The notes under the pieces: model-generated
What the model was told of the DNA's origin: nothing
The model's database searches: none
The model's input: only the letters and a program-made list of their open reading frames with translations
Part shown: positions 18,366-28,556 of the stretch, one piece after another
Layout: every line of letters starts with the position of its first letter
How positions within the stretch are numbered: position 1 is the stretch's first letter
Made by a program: the position numbers and the translations under genes
Assembly (NCBI RefSeq): GCF_042680805.1
Contig: NZ_JBHUEM010000003.1
Coordinates: 643,651-707,650 of the forward strand
Source: Bacillus_CJ salitolerans
GTDB lineage: Bacteria > Bacillota > Bacilli > Bacillales > SA4
Length of the DNA: 64,000 nt
Direction: 5' to 3'

Positions 18366-20942
18366 ATGGCACAGTACACGCCAATGATTCAACAATACTT
18401 AAAGATTAAGGCAGAATATCAGGATGCCTTTTTATTTTTTCGTTTAGGTGATTTTTATGAGATGTTTTTTGAGGATGCCGTAAAAGCGGCTCATGAACTA
18501 GAGATTACCCTAACAAGCAGAGAAGGTGGAAGCACTGAAAGAATACCAATGTGCGGAGTCCCTTATCACTCTGCACCTAACTATATAGAACAATTAGTGG
18601 AAAAAGGGTATAAGGTTGCTATCTGTGAACAAACAGAAGACCCGAAACAAGCTAAAGGCGTCGTAAGAAGAGAGGTTGTTCAATTAATTACTCCGGGAAC
18701 AGTCATGGAAGGAAGGAGTTTAGAGGATAAAAGTAACAATTACATATCAACATTATCTCAGTTTGAAGATGGTTCATATGGCTACTGTTATAATGATCTT
18801 TCCACTGGAGAACTGTATGTAACGCAGCTTACAAGCTGGGAGGATTGTGTTGGAGAAGTCTTGTCAACCAATGCGAAGGAAATCGTTGTACCAAGTACAT
18901 TTGCCGGTGAAAAAACTAGATTGTTAATTGATCGCTACCAATTAACTATTTCCTATGAAGATGAGACGTCGATCATACTAGAGAATAACGCACTTTTTCA
19001 AAACATTAGACAGGAATTGCTTGTTCAGACAGTGTTAAGACTGCTGCATTATTTAAAAAGAACACAGAAGAGAAGCCTAGATCATTTACAACCAGTAGTG
19101 TTCTATCAAATGAATGAATTTATGAAAATAGATGTTCACTCTAAACGAAATTTGGAGTTAACGGAAACCATTCGGTCTAAAGGGAAAAAGGGTTCATTAT
19201 TATGGCTACTTGACGAAACGATGACATCGATGGGTGGGCGGATGCTGAAAATGTGGATTGACAGACCGCTTATTAGTCGCGATAAGATACAGAATCGACA
19301 TGATATGGTCGGTGTCCTTATGACCCATTTTTTTGAAAGAGAAGAATTAAGAGAAAAACTAAAAGAAGTATACGATATTGAGAGACTTGTTGGTAGGGTA
19401 GCTTTTGGAAATGTGAATGCTAGAGATCTCGTTCAACTAAAACGTTCCCTCCAGCAAGTTCCGTTTATCCAAGATATCGTAGCAAAGTTAGAATTGCCTT
19501 ATGCGAAAGAGCTTTCAACGAACATCGATCCGTGCGAAGAGCTAACAGATTTATTAGCTGTTTCCTTAAAAGAAAATCCTCCGCTTAGTGTTAAAGACGG
19601 TGACATCATTCAAGATGGATATAATGAAAAGCTTGATCAATATCGTGATGCGAGTAGAAATGGGAAGACGTGGATTGCTGAATTAGAACAGAAAGAGAGA
19701 AAATTAACAGGGATAAAGTCACTTAAGATCGGCTATAACAGAGTATTTGGTTATTTTCTTGAGGTTACAAAAGCCAATATCTCAATGCTTCCTGAGGGAA
19801 GATACGAACGGAAACAAACGTTATCAAATGCTGAACGATATATTACCCCTGAATTAAAGGAGAAGGAAACCTTAATCCTTGAAGCTGAAGAAAAAATCGT
19901 TCAGCTTGAATATGAACTCTTCCAGACAATACGTGAACAGGTTAAGGAATACATTCCAAGGCTGCAAAATCTTGCCAAGCTTATTAGTGAAATTGATGTA
20001 TTACAAGGCTTTTCAAAAGTTAGTGAGGAACGTCATTTCAAAAGACCGATACTTTCAACTGAACATGTACTTCATGTGAAAAATGGTCGACACCCTGTAG
20101 TAGAAAAAATGATGAATGCGCAAGAATATGTAGCGAATGATTGTTTCCTTAACCAAGACCGACAAATGCTCTTAATTACTGGACCAAATATGTCAGGTAA
20201 AAGTACATTTATGAGACAGATTGCTTTAACGGCTATTCTTTCTCAAATCGGATGTTTTGTACCTGCAGAAGAAGCACACCTCCCTATTTTTGATCAGGTG
20301 TTCACAAGAATTGGAGCAGCTGATGACTTAATATCGGGTCAAAGTACGTTTATGGTTGAAATGCTCGAGGCGAAAAATGCAATTGCCAATGCAACAAAGC
20401 AAAGTTTAATTCTTTTCGATGAAATTGGAAGAGGAACTTCAACCTATGATGGAATGGCTTTAGCACAAGCTATCATTGAATATATCTATGAGCATATCGG
20501 AGCTAAAACCTTGTTCTCAACACACTACCATGAATTGACTTCATTAGAAGAGGAGCTTCCCCATCTTATAAATGTTCACGTTAAAGCTGTAGAGCAAAAC
20601 GGAAAAGTAGTATTTTTACACAAAGTTCTAGAAGGAGCAGCAGACAAAAGTTACGGTATACATGTCGCTGAATTAGCTGAACTACCACCATCATTAATAT
20701 CACGAGCTAGACAGCTACTTAGTAAGTTTGAGTCAATTGAAAAGATTAATACTGATGAAGTAAAAGAGTCTGAGCAATTATCATTCTTTGGACAAGCTCC
20801 TTCTCAAAGCAAAGGAAAGAAAACATTCGATCATGAGAATGATATCATTACATCTCTTAAGTTGGTCAATTTAATGGAGATGACTCCAATGGATGCTATG
20901 AACAAGCTATTCGAATTGCATAAAAAAGCTAAAAAGCAGTAA
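18366..20942 (+). CDS. mutS: DNA mismatch repair protein MutS
   Basis: 858 residues. It recognises mismatches and recruits MutL. The N-terminal mismatch-binding domain carries FFRLGDFYEMFFEDA (the F-x-E element). The ATPase has Walker A GPNMSGKST near residue 610, Walker B LILFDEIGRGTST and a helix-turn-helix end. Two consecutive ATGs exist; the second (18366) fits the GGGGG ribosome site and the B. subtilis N-terminus. mutL begins 16 nt downstream. Confidence 0.97.
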   Translation: MAQYTPMIQQYLKIKAEYQDAFLFFRLGDFYEMFFEDAVKAAHELEITLTSREGGSTERIPMCGVPYHSAPNYIEQLVEKGYKVAICEQTEDPKQAKGVVRREVVQLITPGTVMEGRSLEDKSNNYISTLSQFEDGSYGYCYNDLSTGELYVTQLTSWEDCVGEVLSTNAKEIVVPSTFAGEKTRLLIDRYQLTISYEDETSIILENNALFQNIRQELLVQTVLRLLHYLKRTQKRSLDHLQPVVFYQMNEFMKIDVHSKRNLELTETIRSKGKKGSLLWLLDETMTSMGGRMLKMWIDRPLISRDKIQNRHDMVGVLMTHFFEREELREKLKEVYDIERLVGRVAFGNVNARDLVQLKRSLQQVPFIQDIVAKLELPYAKELSTNIDPCEELTDLLAVSLKENPPLSVKDGDIIQDGYNEKLDQYRDASRNGKTWIAELEQKERKLTGIKSLKIGYNRVFGYFLEVTKANISMLPEGRYERKQTLSNAERYITPELKEKETLILEAEEKIVQLEYELFQTIREQVKEYIPRLQNLAKLISEIDVLQGFSKVSEERHFKRPILSTEHVLHVKNGRHPVVEKMMNAQEYVANDCFLNQDRQMLLITGPNMSGKSTFMRQIALTAILSQIGCFVPAEEAHLPIFDQVFTRIGAADDLISGQSTFMVEMLEAKNAIANATKQSLILFDEIGRGTSTYDGMALAQAIIEYIYEHIGAKTLFSTHYHELTSLEEELPHLINVHVKAVEQNGKVVFLHKVLEGAADKSYGIHVAELAELPPSLISRARQLLSKFESIEKINTDEVKESEQLSFFGQAPSQSKGKKTFDHENDIITSLKLVNLMEMTPMDAMNKLFELHKKAKKQ

Positions 20943-20958
20943 GAAAGGGGGAGGCTAG

Positions 20959-22818
20959 ATGGGAATCATTCGAAAACTAGATGATTCACTTTCAAACAAA
21001 ATTGCAGCGGGAGAAGTAGTCGAGCGTCCTGCTTCGGTTGTAAAAGAATTAGTAGAAAATGCTATAGATGCTGGAAGTACAATCATTGAAGTGGAAATAG
21101 AAGAGGCTGGCCTCTCAAAAATTAGAATTATTGACAATGGTCATGGGATTAGGGAAGATGATGTTTTAGTTGCATTTGAAAGACATGCAACAAGTAAGAT
21201 TAAAGATGAAAATGATCTATTTCGAATTCGCACATTAGGTTTCAGAGGCGAGGCGCTTCCGAGCATTGCATCTGTCTCGTATTTAGAAATTAAAACATGT
21301 ACTGGGGATGGACCTGGTACCTATCTTTTACTTCGTGGCGGAGAAATTCAGAAGCACGAACAGACAAACAGCCGCAAAGGAACAGAAATAACAGTTAGTA
21401 ACCTCTTCTTTAATACTCCAGCTAGACTGAAGTATATGAAAACCATTCATACGGAGCTGGGTAATGTTACAGATGTCATGAATCGGATTGCACTGGCTTA
21501 TCCAGGAATTTCTTTTAAGCTGGTCCACAATGATAAAAGAATACTCTACACTACTGGCAATGGTGAAGTAATCCAGGTGTTAGCAGCCATTTACGGTGTG
21601 TCTATTGCGAAAAACATGATACCTCTTAAACTAGACTCGCTAGATTTTCAAGTCACAGGCTATATTTCTTTACCAGAAATAACAAGGGCATCACGAAATT
21701 ATATGTCACTTATCATTAATGGGCGATATGTAAAAAACTTTCCATTAGCCAAAGCGGTACAGGATGGATACCACACCTTACTCCCTATTGGAAGGTATCC
21801 AATTGTGTTGCTTGAAATTAATATGGATCCTTTACTTGTGGATGTTAACGTTCATCCTGCAAAATTAGAGGTAAGGTTAAGTAAGGAAACAGAGCTTCAT
21901 CAATTGATTGAGGAGGGTATACAGAATACCTTCAAAAAACAGCAGCTTATCCCTTCGATTCCAGCAAAAAAGGAAATGAGGAAGGATCATACTGTTCAAG
22001 AAGAACTTAGTTTTTCTCATACAATTCAAGAAGCATCGGTGCCAATATTGGGTACAAAGGAACGAGTAGAAAAAACAACTTATGATATAAGTAATAAACC
22101 TTCAATAGATAGAAGCTTGAATGGAAACGAATCATTATTGCCAGGGAATATTGACCTGAAGATGAATGATCCTCATTTCTCTGCAACAAGACAGGTGGAA
22201 GGTGAAGTATACGAGGGTGATCATGACCAGCATAACCGAATCCCTCCTTTGTATCCAATCGGTCAAATGCATGGGACATATATTATTGCTCAAAACGAAA
22301 ATGGGTTATATATTATCGACCAGCATGCAGCTCAAGAGAGAGTGAAGTATGAATATTTTCGCGAAAAGGTAGGAGAGGTAAGGAGAGAGCTTCAAGATTT
22401 ACTCGTTCCATTAACCTTTGATTTTTCACAAAACGAATCTTTAATTCTTCAAGAACATTTATCTCTATTACAGGAGGTTGGAATCTTTTTAGAGGAATTT
22501 GGTTTAAATAGCTATATTGTAAGATCCCATCCTCAATGGTTTCCAAAGGATCATGAAGCAGAGGTAATCGAGGAGATTATAGAGCAAGTATTAAAAGAAA
22601 AGAAGCTAAGTATAAAAAAACTTAGAGAAGATGCGGCGATTATGATGAGCTGTAAAGGGTCCATTAAAGCAAATCAATTTTTAAGGGAGGCGGATATCTT
22701 TTCATTGCTAGAGTCACTTAGAAAATCTCAAGATCCCTATACATGTCCCCACGGCCGCCCAATTATTGTTCATTTTTCAACGTACGAGATGGAAAAGTTA
22801 TTTAAACGTGTCATGTAA
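20959..22818 (+). CDS. mutL: DNA mismatch repair endonuclease MutL
   Basis: 619 residues. GHKL ATPase motifs ENAIDAG, DNGHGI and GFRGEALPSI lie in the first 100 residues. The C-terminal dimerisation/endonuclease domain has DQHAAQERVKYE, the metal-binding motif of nicking MutL proteins, so it should be an endonuclease. The linker about residues 330-420 is variable. Coupled to mutS, ribosome site GGGGGAGG. Confidence 0.97.
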   Translation: MGIIRKLDDSLSNKIAAGEVVERPASVVKELVENAIDAGSTIIEVEIEEAGLSKIRIIDNGHGIREDDVLVAFERHATSKIKDENDLFRIRTLGFRGEALPSIASVSYLEIKTCTGDGPGTYLLLRGGEIQKHEQTNSRKGTEITVSNLFFNTPARLKYMKTIHTELGNVTDVMNRIALAYPGISFKLVHNDKRILYTTGNGEVIQVLAAIYGVSIAKNMIPLKLDSLDFQVTGYISLPEITRASRNYMSLIINGRYVKNFPLAKAVQDGYHTLLPIGRYPIVLLEINMDPLLVDVNVHPAKLEVRLSKETELHQLIEEGIQNTFKKQQLIPSIPAKKEMRKDHTVQEELSFSHTIQEASVPILGTKERVEKTTYDISNKPSIDRSLNGNESLLPGNIDLKMNDPHFSATRQVEGEVYEGDHDQHNRIPPLYPIGQMHGTYIIAQNENGLYIIDQHAAQERVKYEYFREKVGEVRRELQDLLVPLTFDFSQNESLILQEHLSLLQEVGIFLEEFGLNSYIVRSHPQWFPKDHEAEVIEEIIEQVLKEKKLSIKKLREDAAIMMSCKGSIKANQFLREADIFSLLESLRKSQDPYTCPHGRPIIVHFSTYEMEKLFKRVM

Positions 22819-22847
22819 AAGCTGCCTCAAGCAGCTTTAATTTTTTT
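22818..22847 (+). terminator. Intrinsic terminator after mutL
   Basis: AAAGCTGC/GCAGCTTT with a short loop and T7. Confidence 0.85.
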
Positions 22848-22941
22848 GTGAAATTATACTGAATGGACGAGGGAATATTGGATATAATGATTAGATGTTA
22901 TGAAACTTATGTTAAAATAAGAGAAATTTGATACATAAGGA

Positions 22942-23901
22942 ATGGGATTAGGTTTGGGAGAACGTGAAAAAGAAAAACTTGTTGTTTTAATTGGTCCAAC
23001 AGCAGTTGGGAAGACGAAATTAAGTATTGACATTGCTAAAAGGCTAAATGGCGAGATTATTAGTGGAGATTCCATGCAAATTTATCGATCTATGGATATT
23101 GGTACAGCAAAAATTACGAAGTCTGAAATGGAAGGCGTCCCCCACCATTTAATAGATATTAAGGATCCGACTGAATCCTACTCTGTTGCTGAGTTTCAAC
23201 AAGATGTTAGAAGCTTAATTACGGATATCACAAATCGAGGAAAGCTACCAATGATTGTCGGTGGTACTGGATTATACATACAATCTGTAATTTATGATTA
23301 TGTTTTCTCAAGTATTGGTTCTGAAACAACGGTAAGAAATCAGCTAGAAAAAGAACTCGGTGAGACAGGGATAGAACCACTGTATGAAAAGTTAAAGACA
23401 TTAGATCCAATTAGTGCGGAGAGGATTCATCCAAATAATCATAGACGGGTAATCCGAGCACTGGAAATATTTTTAACAACAGGCAAAACAATGACAGAAT
23501 ATCAAGATGAACAGGAAGAGGATATTTTATTATATGATGTAGCTTTAATCGGTCTAACTATGGACCGCGATAAGTTATATGAAAGAATTAATAAACGAGT
23601 AGATATTATGGTTAGGGAAGGTTTAGTGAGTGAAGTAACAACTTTATTTAATCAGGGGATAAGAGATGTTCAATCCATTCAAGCGATTGGATACAAGGAA
23701 ATTTACGAGTACTTGGAAGGGAAAGTAAGTTTTGATGAAGCCATTGAAACGTTAAAAAGGAACTCGAGAAGGTATGCTAAACGCCAGTTAACTTGGTTTA
23801 GAAATAAACTGAATGTTACATGGATTGATATGACTGATTCTGACTATGAAAAAAAGTTAACACAAATTATACAAATAATAGCAGGAAAGCTACAATCTTA
23901 A
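22942..23901 (+). CDS. miaA: tRNA dimethylallyltransferase MiaA
   Basis: 319 residues. It adds the isopentenyl group to A37 of tRNA, making the substrate of MiaB (14.9 kb). Motifs: P-loop GPTAVGKTKLS, SGDSMQIYRSMDIGTAK, VGGTGLYIQS and ANHRR-like NNHRRVIRALE. The start is uncertain: ATG 22942 has AAGGA touching it, which is closer than usual, and an in-frame TTG lies at 22954. hfq follows after 41 nt. Confidence 0.95.
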   Translation: MGLGLGEREKEKLVVLIGPTAVGKTKLSIDIAKRLNGEIISGDSMQIYRSMDIGTAKITKSEMEGVPHHLIDIKDPTESYSVAEFQQDVRSLITDITNRGKLPMIVGGTGLYIQSVIYDYVFSSIGSETTVRNQLEKELGETGIEPLYEKLKTLDPISAERIHPNNHRRVIRALEIFLTTGKTMTEYQDEQEEDILLYDVALIGLTMDRDKLYERINKRVDIMVREGLVSEVTTLFNQGIRDVQSIQAIGYKEIYEYLEGKVSFDEAIETLKRNSRRYAKRQLTWFRNKLNVTWIDMTDSDYEKKLTQIIQIIAGKLQS

Positions 23902-23942
23902 ATCGAAATAATCTTTATAGAGAAAAAGAGGAGGACATAAAT

Positions 23943-24173
23943 ATGAAGCAGTCAATTAATATTCAAGACCAATTTTTAAATCAACTCCGAAAAGATAATG
24001 CATTCGTCACAGTGTATTTACTTAATGGCTTTCAATTAAGGGGTTTGGTAAAAGGGTTCGATAATTTTACGGTTCTTCTGGAATCGGAGGGTAAACAACA
24101 ACTTATTTACAAACATGCCATATCGACGTTTGTTCCACAAAAAAACGTTCAATTAGAACTAGATACTCATTAA
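23943..24173 (+). CDS. hfq: RNA chaperone Hfq
   Basis: 76 residues with Sm1 (FLNQLRKDNAFVTVYLLNGF) and Sm2 (IYKHAISTF) motifs. Hexameric RNA-binding protein. Strong ribosome site GAGGAGG. It lies directly after miaA, as in many Bacilli. Confidence 0.97.
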   Translation: MKQSINIQDQFLNQLRKDNAFVTVYLLNGFQLRGLVKGFDNFTVLLESEGKQQLIYKHAISTFVPQKNVQLELDTH

Positions 24174-24221
24174 CACAACCTCTTTCGTAAACAAAGGATT
24201 TTCTATTTTATTGTAAGTTAT

Positions 24222-24431
24222 GAAAGTATAAGTTTCTGGTGTATAGTTTATACAATGTTACGGCTAAATCCAGCTCCAGCGCACAGCCAAGATGAAATGG
24301 CGACAATCTTTGCCATTTCATCCTACTCGAAGTTAAATAACCTGTCATGAATAAAAGCGAAAACCATCTTTTTTCATGACAAAACAATTGCTTTGCCTGA
24401 GGCTAAACGGGGCACCCTGAGCCTTTTGTTC
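24222..24431 (+). repeat. Dispersed intergenic repeat, copy D
   Basis: Same family. The middle GGGAAAAAG hairpin is deleted; the first and third hairpins are kept. It lies about 50 bp behind hfq. Confidence 0.85.
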
Positions 24432-24710
24432 ATAAAACTAAACGAAGAGTTACCTCGATTCCTGTTTACATAAGGGTGTTAACATCATTCGAACAAGTAA
24501 AATTTTGTGTAAATATTGTTATAAACATGAACTCTGTGAAAACGGGGTTTTTTTTATTGGTTTAGGAATATGTATCATATAAGGCCAAATCATATATGAT
24601 CTATTTCTTGGGAAAGCGCATATTTTGACAAGGTGTAACAAATACATGCATACTATTGAACGTTTACACTTGAGGAAATGCTGGAAATTTGTAATATATG
24701 GGCATTTGTC

Positions 24711-24738
24711 ACACATTTTATGCTACGGGCGTATACTA
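24711..24738 (+). promoter_or_regulatory. Possible sigma-K/E promoter of spoVK
   Basis: CGTATACTA (24730-24738) is one mismatch from CATANNNTA, with ACA about 16 bp upstream. The rest of 24432-24763 shows no gene. Confidence 0.4.
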
Positions 24739-24763
24739 ATAAGGAAATGTGAGGTGATAGTCC

Positions 24764-25705
24764 TTGGATCAACCAATAAAATTAAAAAATAATGGACAAA
24801 TCAATATTATCCTACATGATCAAAAGGCGCGTTCCAAGCCAATAGAAAAAGAACGAGAAACGATTTCACAAACTGAGGTACCTTCTAAACACGCAGAACT
24901 AAGACAAATTGAAGAAGAGATGTCTGCTTTAATAGGTCTTGATGAGATGAAAAAAATGGTGAAAGAGATTTATGCGTGGTTATATATTAATAAGAAAAGA
25001 GAAGAACAAGGACTGAAGGCAAGTAAGCAAGTCTTACACATGTTATTTAAAGGAAACCCTGGAACGGGAAAAACGACAGTAGCTAGATTACTAGGTAAAT
25101 TATTCTTTCATATGAATGTACTATCTAAAGGACATTTAATTGAAGCTGAAAGAGCTGACTTAGTTGGAGAATATATTGGTCATACTGCACAAAAAACACG
25201 CGACTTAATTAAAAAGGCAATGGGGGGCATTTTATTTGTTGATGAGGCATATTCCCTTGCGAGAGGTGGGGAAAAGGATTTTGGTAAAGAAGCCATTGAT
25301 ACATTAGTAAAGCACATGGAAGACAAACAACATGACTTTATTCTCATTTTAGCGGGGTATTCTCGAGAGATGGATCATTTTTTATCATTGAATCCTGGCT
25401 TAAAATCAAGGTTTCCAGTTGTTTTAGATTTTCCAGATTATACTGTTGAACAATTACTAGAGATTGGCCGGCGGATGGTAGCAGAAAAGGAATATCAGCT
25501 TTCAAAAGAGGCTGAATGGGAATTGAGGAATCATTTAAGGGAAATCACAAGTAAAAACCAGAAATCATTTAGTAATGGAAGATATATTCGGAATATTATA
25601 GAGAAAACGATTCGATCCCAAGCAATGAGATTATTAATGCATGAATCCTATGAGCGTACAGAGCTTATGACCATTCATAAACAAGATCTTGATTTTGATT
25701 TGTGA
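24764..25705 (+). CDS. spoVK: Stage V sporulation protein K, AAA+ ATPase
   Basis: 313 residues of the CbbX/SpoVK AAA+ family, required for spore maturation. Walker A GNPGTGKTT near residue 97, Walker B ILFVDEAYSLARGG and the arginine-finger region NPGLKSRFP are intact. The start is TTG, 7 nt after GAGGTGA. Its own sporulation promoter is likely because of the 590-bp gap behind hfq. Confidence 0.94.
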   Translation: MDQPIKLKNNGQINIILHDQKARSKPIEKERETISQTEVPSKHAELRQIEEEMSALIGLDEMKKMVKEIYAWLYINKKREEQGLKASKQVLHMLFKGNPGTGKTTVARLLGKLFFHMNVLSKGHLIEAERADLVGEYIGHTAQKTRDLIKKAMGGILFVDEAYSLARGGEKDFGKEAIDTLVKHMEDKQHDFILILAGYSREMDHFLSLNPGLKSRFPVVLDFPDYTVEQLLEIGRRMVAEKEYQLSKEAEWELRNHLREITSKNQKSFSNGRYIRNIIEKTIRSQAMRLLMHESYERTELMTIHKQDLDFDL

Positions 25706-25731
25706 AAGCTACGTTAAAAACGTAGCTTTTT
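25705..25731 (+). terminator. Intrinsic terminator after spoVK
   Basis: AAAGCTACGTT/AACGTAGCTTT plus T run. Confidence 0.85.
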
Positions 25732-25864
25732 CTATGAGACGATATGTATGGATCAGAATAGAATTGTCCTTACTAGTTAGTGGAAGGGTTAATGGTTTCG
25801 AATCTGTTTTTTATTTGATATGATATTGAGTACCTACCTGTACTTACATATGGAATGGGGGATT

Positions 25865-27133
25865 ATGTTGACTGAAAAAACAATTGAGGCATTAGAAAAA
25901 GTGATTTTAGTCGGTTGTCAGTTGCCGACAGATGATGATAGACAGCTGGAGTATTCATTGGATGAGCTGGCTTCTTTAACTAAAACAGCAAATGGGAGGG
26001 TTCTCACAAGCGTCATACAAAAGCGAAATAGTATTCATTCTGCGACATATATAGGAAAAGGGAAAGTAGAAGAAATTCTAGCACTTGAACAAGAACTAGA
26101 ACCTGATGTTATTATTTTTAACGATGAACTCTCACCAAGTCAACTAAGAAACTTATCAAATACATTTGAGGCTAGAGTTATTGATCGGACACAATTAATT
26201 CTAGATATATTTGCGAGTAGAGCTAGGTCTAGAGAAGGTAAACTTCAAGTAGAATTAGCTCAGTTACAGTATTTATTGCCACGTCTCGTTGGAAAAGGCG
26301 TTTCACTCTCAAGGCTAGGGGGAGGTATTGGAACAAGAGGTCCTGGTGAAACAAAGCTAGAAACGGATCGCCGACATATTCATCGAAGAATTGATGAGAT
26401 TAAAGCTCAGCTTACAAGTATCGTACAACATAGAGAACGATATCGAGAACGTAGAAAACATAATCAAACGTACCAAATTGCGCTAGTTGGGTATACAAAT
26501 GCAGGTAAATCGACCTTATTTAATCGGTTAACGGAGGCTGACTCTTTTGAAGAAAATCAGCTTTTTGCAACCCTTGATCCTATGACAAGAAAGTGTATAT
26601 TACCTTCTGGATTCACGGCTTTACTAACAGATACAGTAGGATTCATTCAAGATTTACCTACATCATTGATAGCGGCATTTCGTTCGACATTAGAAGAGGC
26701 AAAAGAAGCTGATCTGATTTTACACGTTGTAGACTCTTCTAATCCAGATTACTTTAATCATGAGCAAACCGTTTATAAATTGTTGGAAGAGTTAAAAGCA
26801 GATCAAATTCCTGTATTAACTGTTTACAATAAGCGCGATGAATTGCATCACGAGTTTGTTCCTTCATCAAAAAGCGCTTCATTGCTAATAAGTGCTTTTA
26901 ATAGTAAGGACCAAGAAACATTAAAACAAAAAATCCAATTGATGATGAAGGAAAGTATGGAAGAATATAGTGTTTGTCTTCCCAATTCCGAAGGAAAGCT
27001 TCTTGCATTATTGAAATCAACGTCTGTTTTAACTGAACTTACTTATCAGGAGGACAAAGATTGTTATAAATGTACGGGCTATATCCAACCAAGTCTTTCG
27101 CTGACGCAGCAACTAAAAAACTACATGCAGTAG
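25865..27133 (+). CDS. hflX: GTPase HflX
   Basis: 422 residues. Ribosome-associated GTPase that splits or rescues stalled ribosomes under stress. N-terminal HflX domain (IFNDELSPSQLRNL), GGIGTRGPGETKLETD, then G domain with GYTNAGKSTLFN, DTVGFIQDLP and NKRDE. ATG 25865 was chosen since GGGGG sits 4-5 nt before it; the open frame starts at 25820. ynbB follows after 14 nt. Confidence 0.93.
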   Translation: MLTEKTIEALEKVILVGCQLPTDDDRQLEYSLDELASLTKTANGRVLTSVIQKRNSIHSATYIGKGKVEEILALEQELEPDVIIFNDELSPSQLRNLSNTFEARVIDRTQLILDIFASRARSREGKLQVELAQLQYLLPRLVGKGVSLSRLGGGIGTRGPGETKLETDRRHIHRRIDEIKAQLTSIVQHRERYRERRKHNQTYQIALVGYTNAGKSTLFNRLTEADSFEENQLFATLDPMTRKCILPSGFTALLTDTVGFIQDLPTSLIAAFRSTLEEAKEADLILHVVDSSNPDYFNHEQTVYKLLEELKADQIPVLTVYNKRDELHHEFVPSSKSASLLISAFNSKDQETLKQKIQLMMKESMEEYSVCLPNSEGKLLALLKSTSVLTELTYQEDKDCYKCTGYIQPSLSLTQQLKNYMQ

Positions 27134-27147
27134 AAGAGGGGAAAAAC

Positions 27148-28416
27148 ATGTTAGAAAAATTGAGTTATGGTCATGTATTGGCACCAATTGTTTCAGAGAT
27201 TGAACAACAAATAAAACCGATTCAAGAAAGGATAGACCAACTTGCTGAAAAGAACCAATTTCGCATTTTACAAAGTTATCAACATTTTCAGGTAAGTGAT
27301 TCTCACTTTATACCTTCTACAGGCTATGGTTATGATGATAGAGGTAGAGATACGCTTGAAAGTATATATGCTGAAGTTTTTGGTGGTGAGGCTGGGTTAG
27401 TACGCCCTCAAATAATTTCAGGAACTCATGCAATTTCGATCGCTCTATTTGGTGTTTTACGGCCAGGTGATGAGCTACTATACATAACTGGAAAGCCCTA
27501 TGATACACTTGAAGAAATTGTTGGCCTACGGGGAAATGGAGTTGGCTCTCTAAAGGATTTTCAAATTGGGTATAAAACTGTAAACCTGAAAGAAAGTGGT
27601 CTTATTGACTATGATGCTGTTCGGAATAAAATTAAGCCGAACACGAAAATGATAGGAATTCAACGTTCAAAGGGATATGCGACACGACCATCCTTCACTA
27701 TTTCTGAAATAAAGGAAATGATTGAATTCGTAAAATCAATAAATAAAGATATCATCGTATTTGTAGATAACTGCTACGGTGAATTTGTTGAAGAATTTGA
27801 ACCTTGTCATGTTGGGGCTGATTTAATGGCAGGGTCATTAATAAAAAATCCAGGTGGAGGTTTAGCTAAAACTGGTGGATATATAGTCGGCAAGCAGTCA
27901 TTAGTTGAAGCCTGCAGTTACAGGATGACTTCACCAGGTATAGGGGCGGAAGCAGGAGCATCTCTTTATAGCCTCCTAGAAATGTACCAAGGCTTCTTTT
28001 TAGCTCCCCACGTTGTTAGTCAAGCTTTAAAAGGGGCGGTGTTCACGTCAGCTTTCTTAGAAAAACTTGGCTTTAATACGAGCCCAAGATGGGATAGTAA
28101 GCGAACTGATTTAATTCAGTCAGTTCAATTTGACGATCGCGAAAAAATGATTGCATTTTGTCAAGCCATTCAATACGCATCTCCGATAAACAGTCACGTT
28201 ACGCCCTATCCAAGTTACATGCCAGGATATCAAGATGACGTCATCATGGCTGCTGGAACGTTTATTCAAGGTGCAAGTATTGAACTATCAGCAGATGGTC
28301 CATTGAGGTCACCGTTTGTTGCTTTTGTCCAAGGTGGACTTACATATAGTCATGTTAAAACGGCAATTCTGTCTGCCGTAAATTCATTACTTGAAAAAAG
28401 GTTGTTTGAAATATGA
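27148..28416 (+). CDS. ynbB: PLP-dependent methionine gamma-lyase-like protein YnbB
   Basis: 422 residues of the YnbB family, long labelled aluminium resistance protein and related to Cys/Met-metabolism PLP enzymes. The likely PLP lysine is in NPGGGLAKTGGY. SGTHAISIALFGVL and DNCYGEFVE are other cofactor-pocket motifs. The reaction in vivo is not established. ATG 27148 follows GAGGGGAAAAAC; the open frame overlaps hflX upstream but lacks a ribosome site there. Confidence 0.88.
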   Translation: MLEKLSYGHVLAPIVSEIEQQIKPIQERIDQLAEKNQFRILQSYQHFQVSDSHFIPSTGYGYDDRGRDTLESIYAEVFGGEAGLVRPQIISGTHAISIALFGVLRPGDELLYITGKPYDTLEEIVGLRGNGVGSLKDFQIGYKTVNLKESGLIDYDAVRNKIKPNTKMIGIQRSKGYATRPSFTISEIKEMIEFVKSINKDIIVFVDNCYGEFVEEFEPCHVGADLMAGSLIKNPGGGLAKTGGYIVGKQSLVEACSYRMTSPGIGAEAGASLYSLLEMYQGFFLAPHVVSQALKGAVFTSAFLEKLGFNTSPRWDSKRTDLIQSVQFDDREKMIAFCQAIQYASPINSHVTPYPSYMPGYQDDVIMAAGTFIQGASIELSADGPLRSPFVAFVQGGLTYSHVKTAILSAVNSLLEKRLFEI

Positions 28417-28427
28417 TTAATGGGGTG

Positions 28428-28460
28428 GAAATGTATGAACTAACATACATTTCTTTTTTT
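28428..28460 (+). terminator. Intrinsic terminator after ynbB
   Basis: GAAATGTATG/CATACATTTC, then seven T. Confidence 0.85.
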
Positions 28461-28471
28461 GAATTTATTCA

Positions 28472-28488
28472 TGTAAGAAAACATAACA
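28472..28488 (+). promoter_or_regulatory. GlnR/TnrA box 1
   Basis: TGTAAGAAAACATAACA fits TGTNA-N7-TNACA exactly, immediately upstream of the -35. Confidence 0.85.
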
Positions 28489-28493
28489 TGATA

Positions 28494-28522
28494 TTGACAG
28501 TTTACCTTACATGGAATATGAT
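28494..28522 (+). promoter_or_regulatory. glnRA promoter overlapped by a second GlnR box
   Basis: TTGACA, 17-bp spacer, TATGAT. The segment 28495-28511 (TGACAGTTTACCTTACA) is a GlnR box with one mismatch and covers the -35. This is the autoregulatory arrangement of B. subtilis glnRA. Confidence 0.85.
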
Positions 28523-28556
28523 GTAAGTATGAAGAAAAAATAAAGGAGGATTTGAA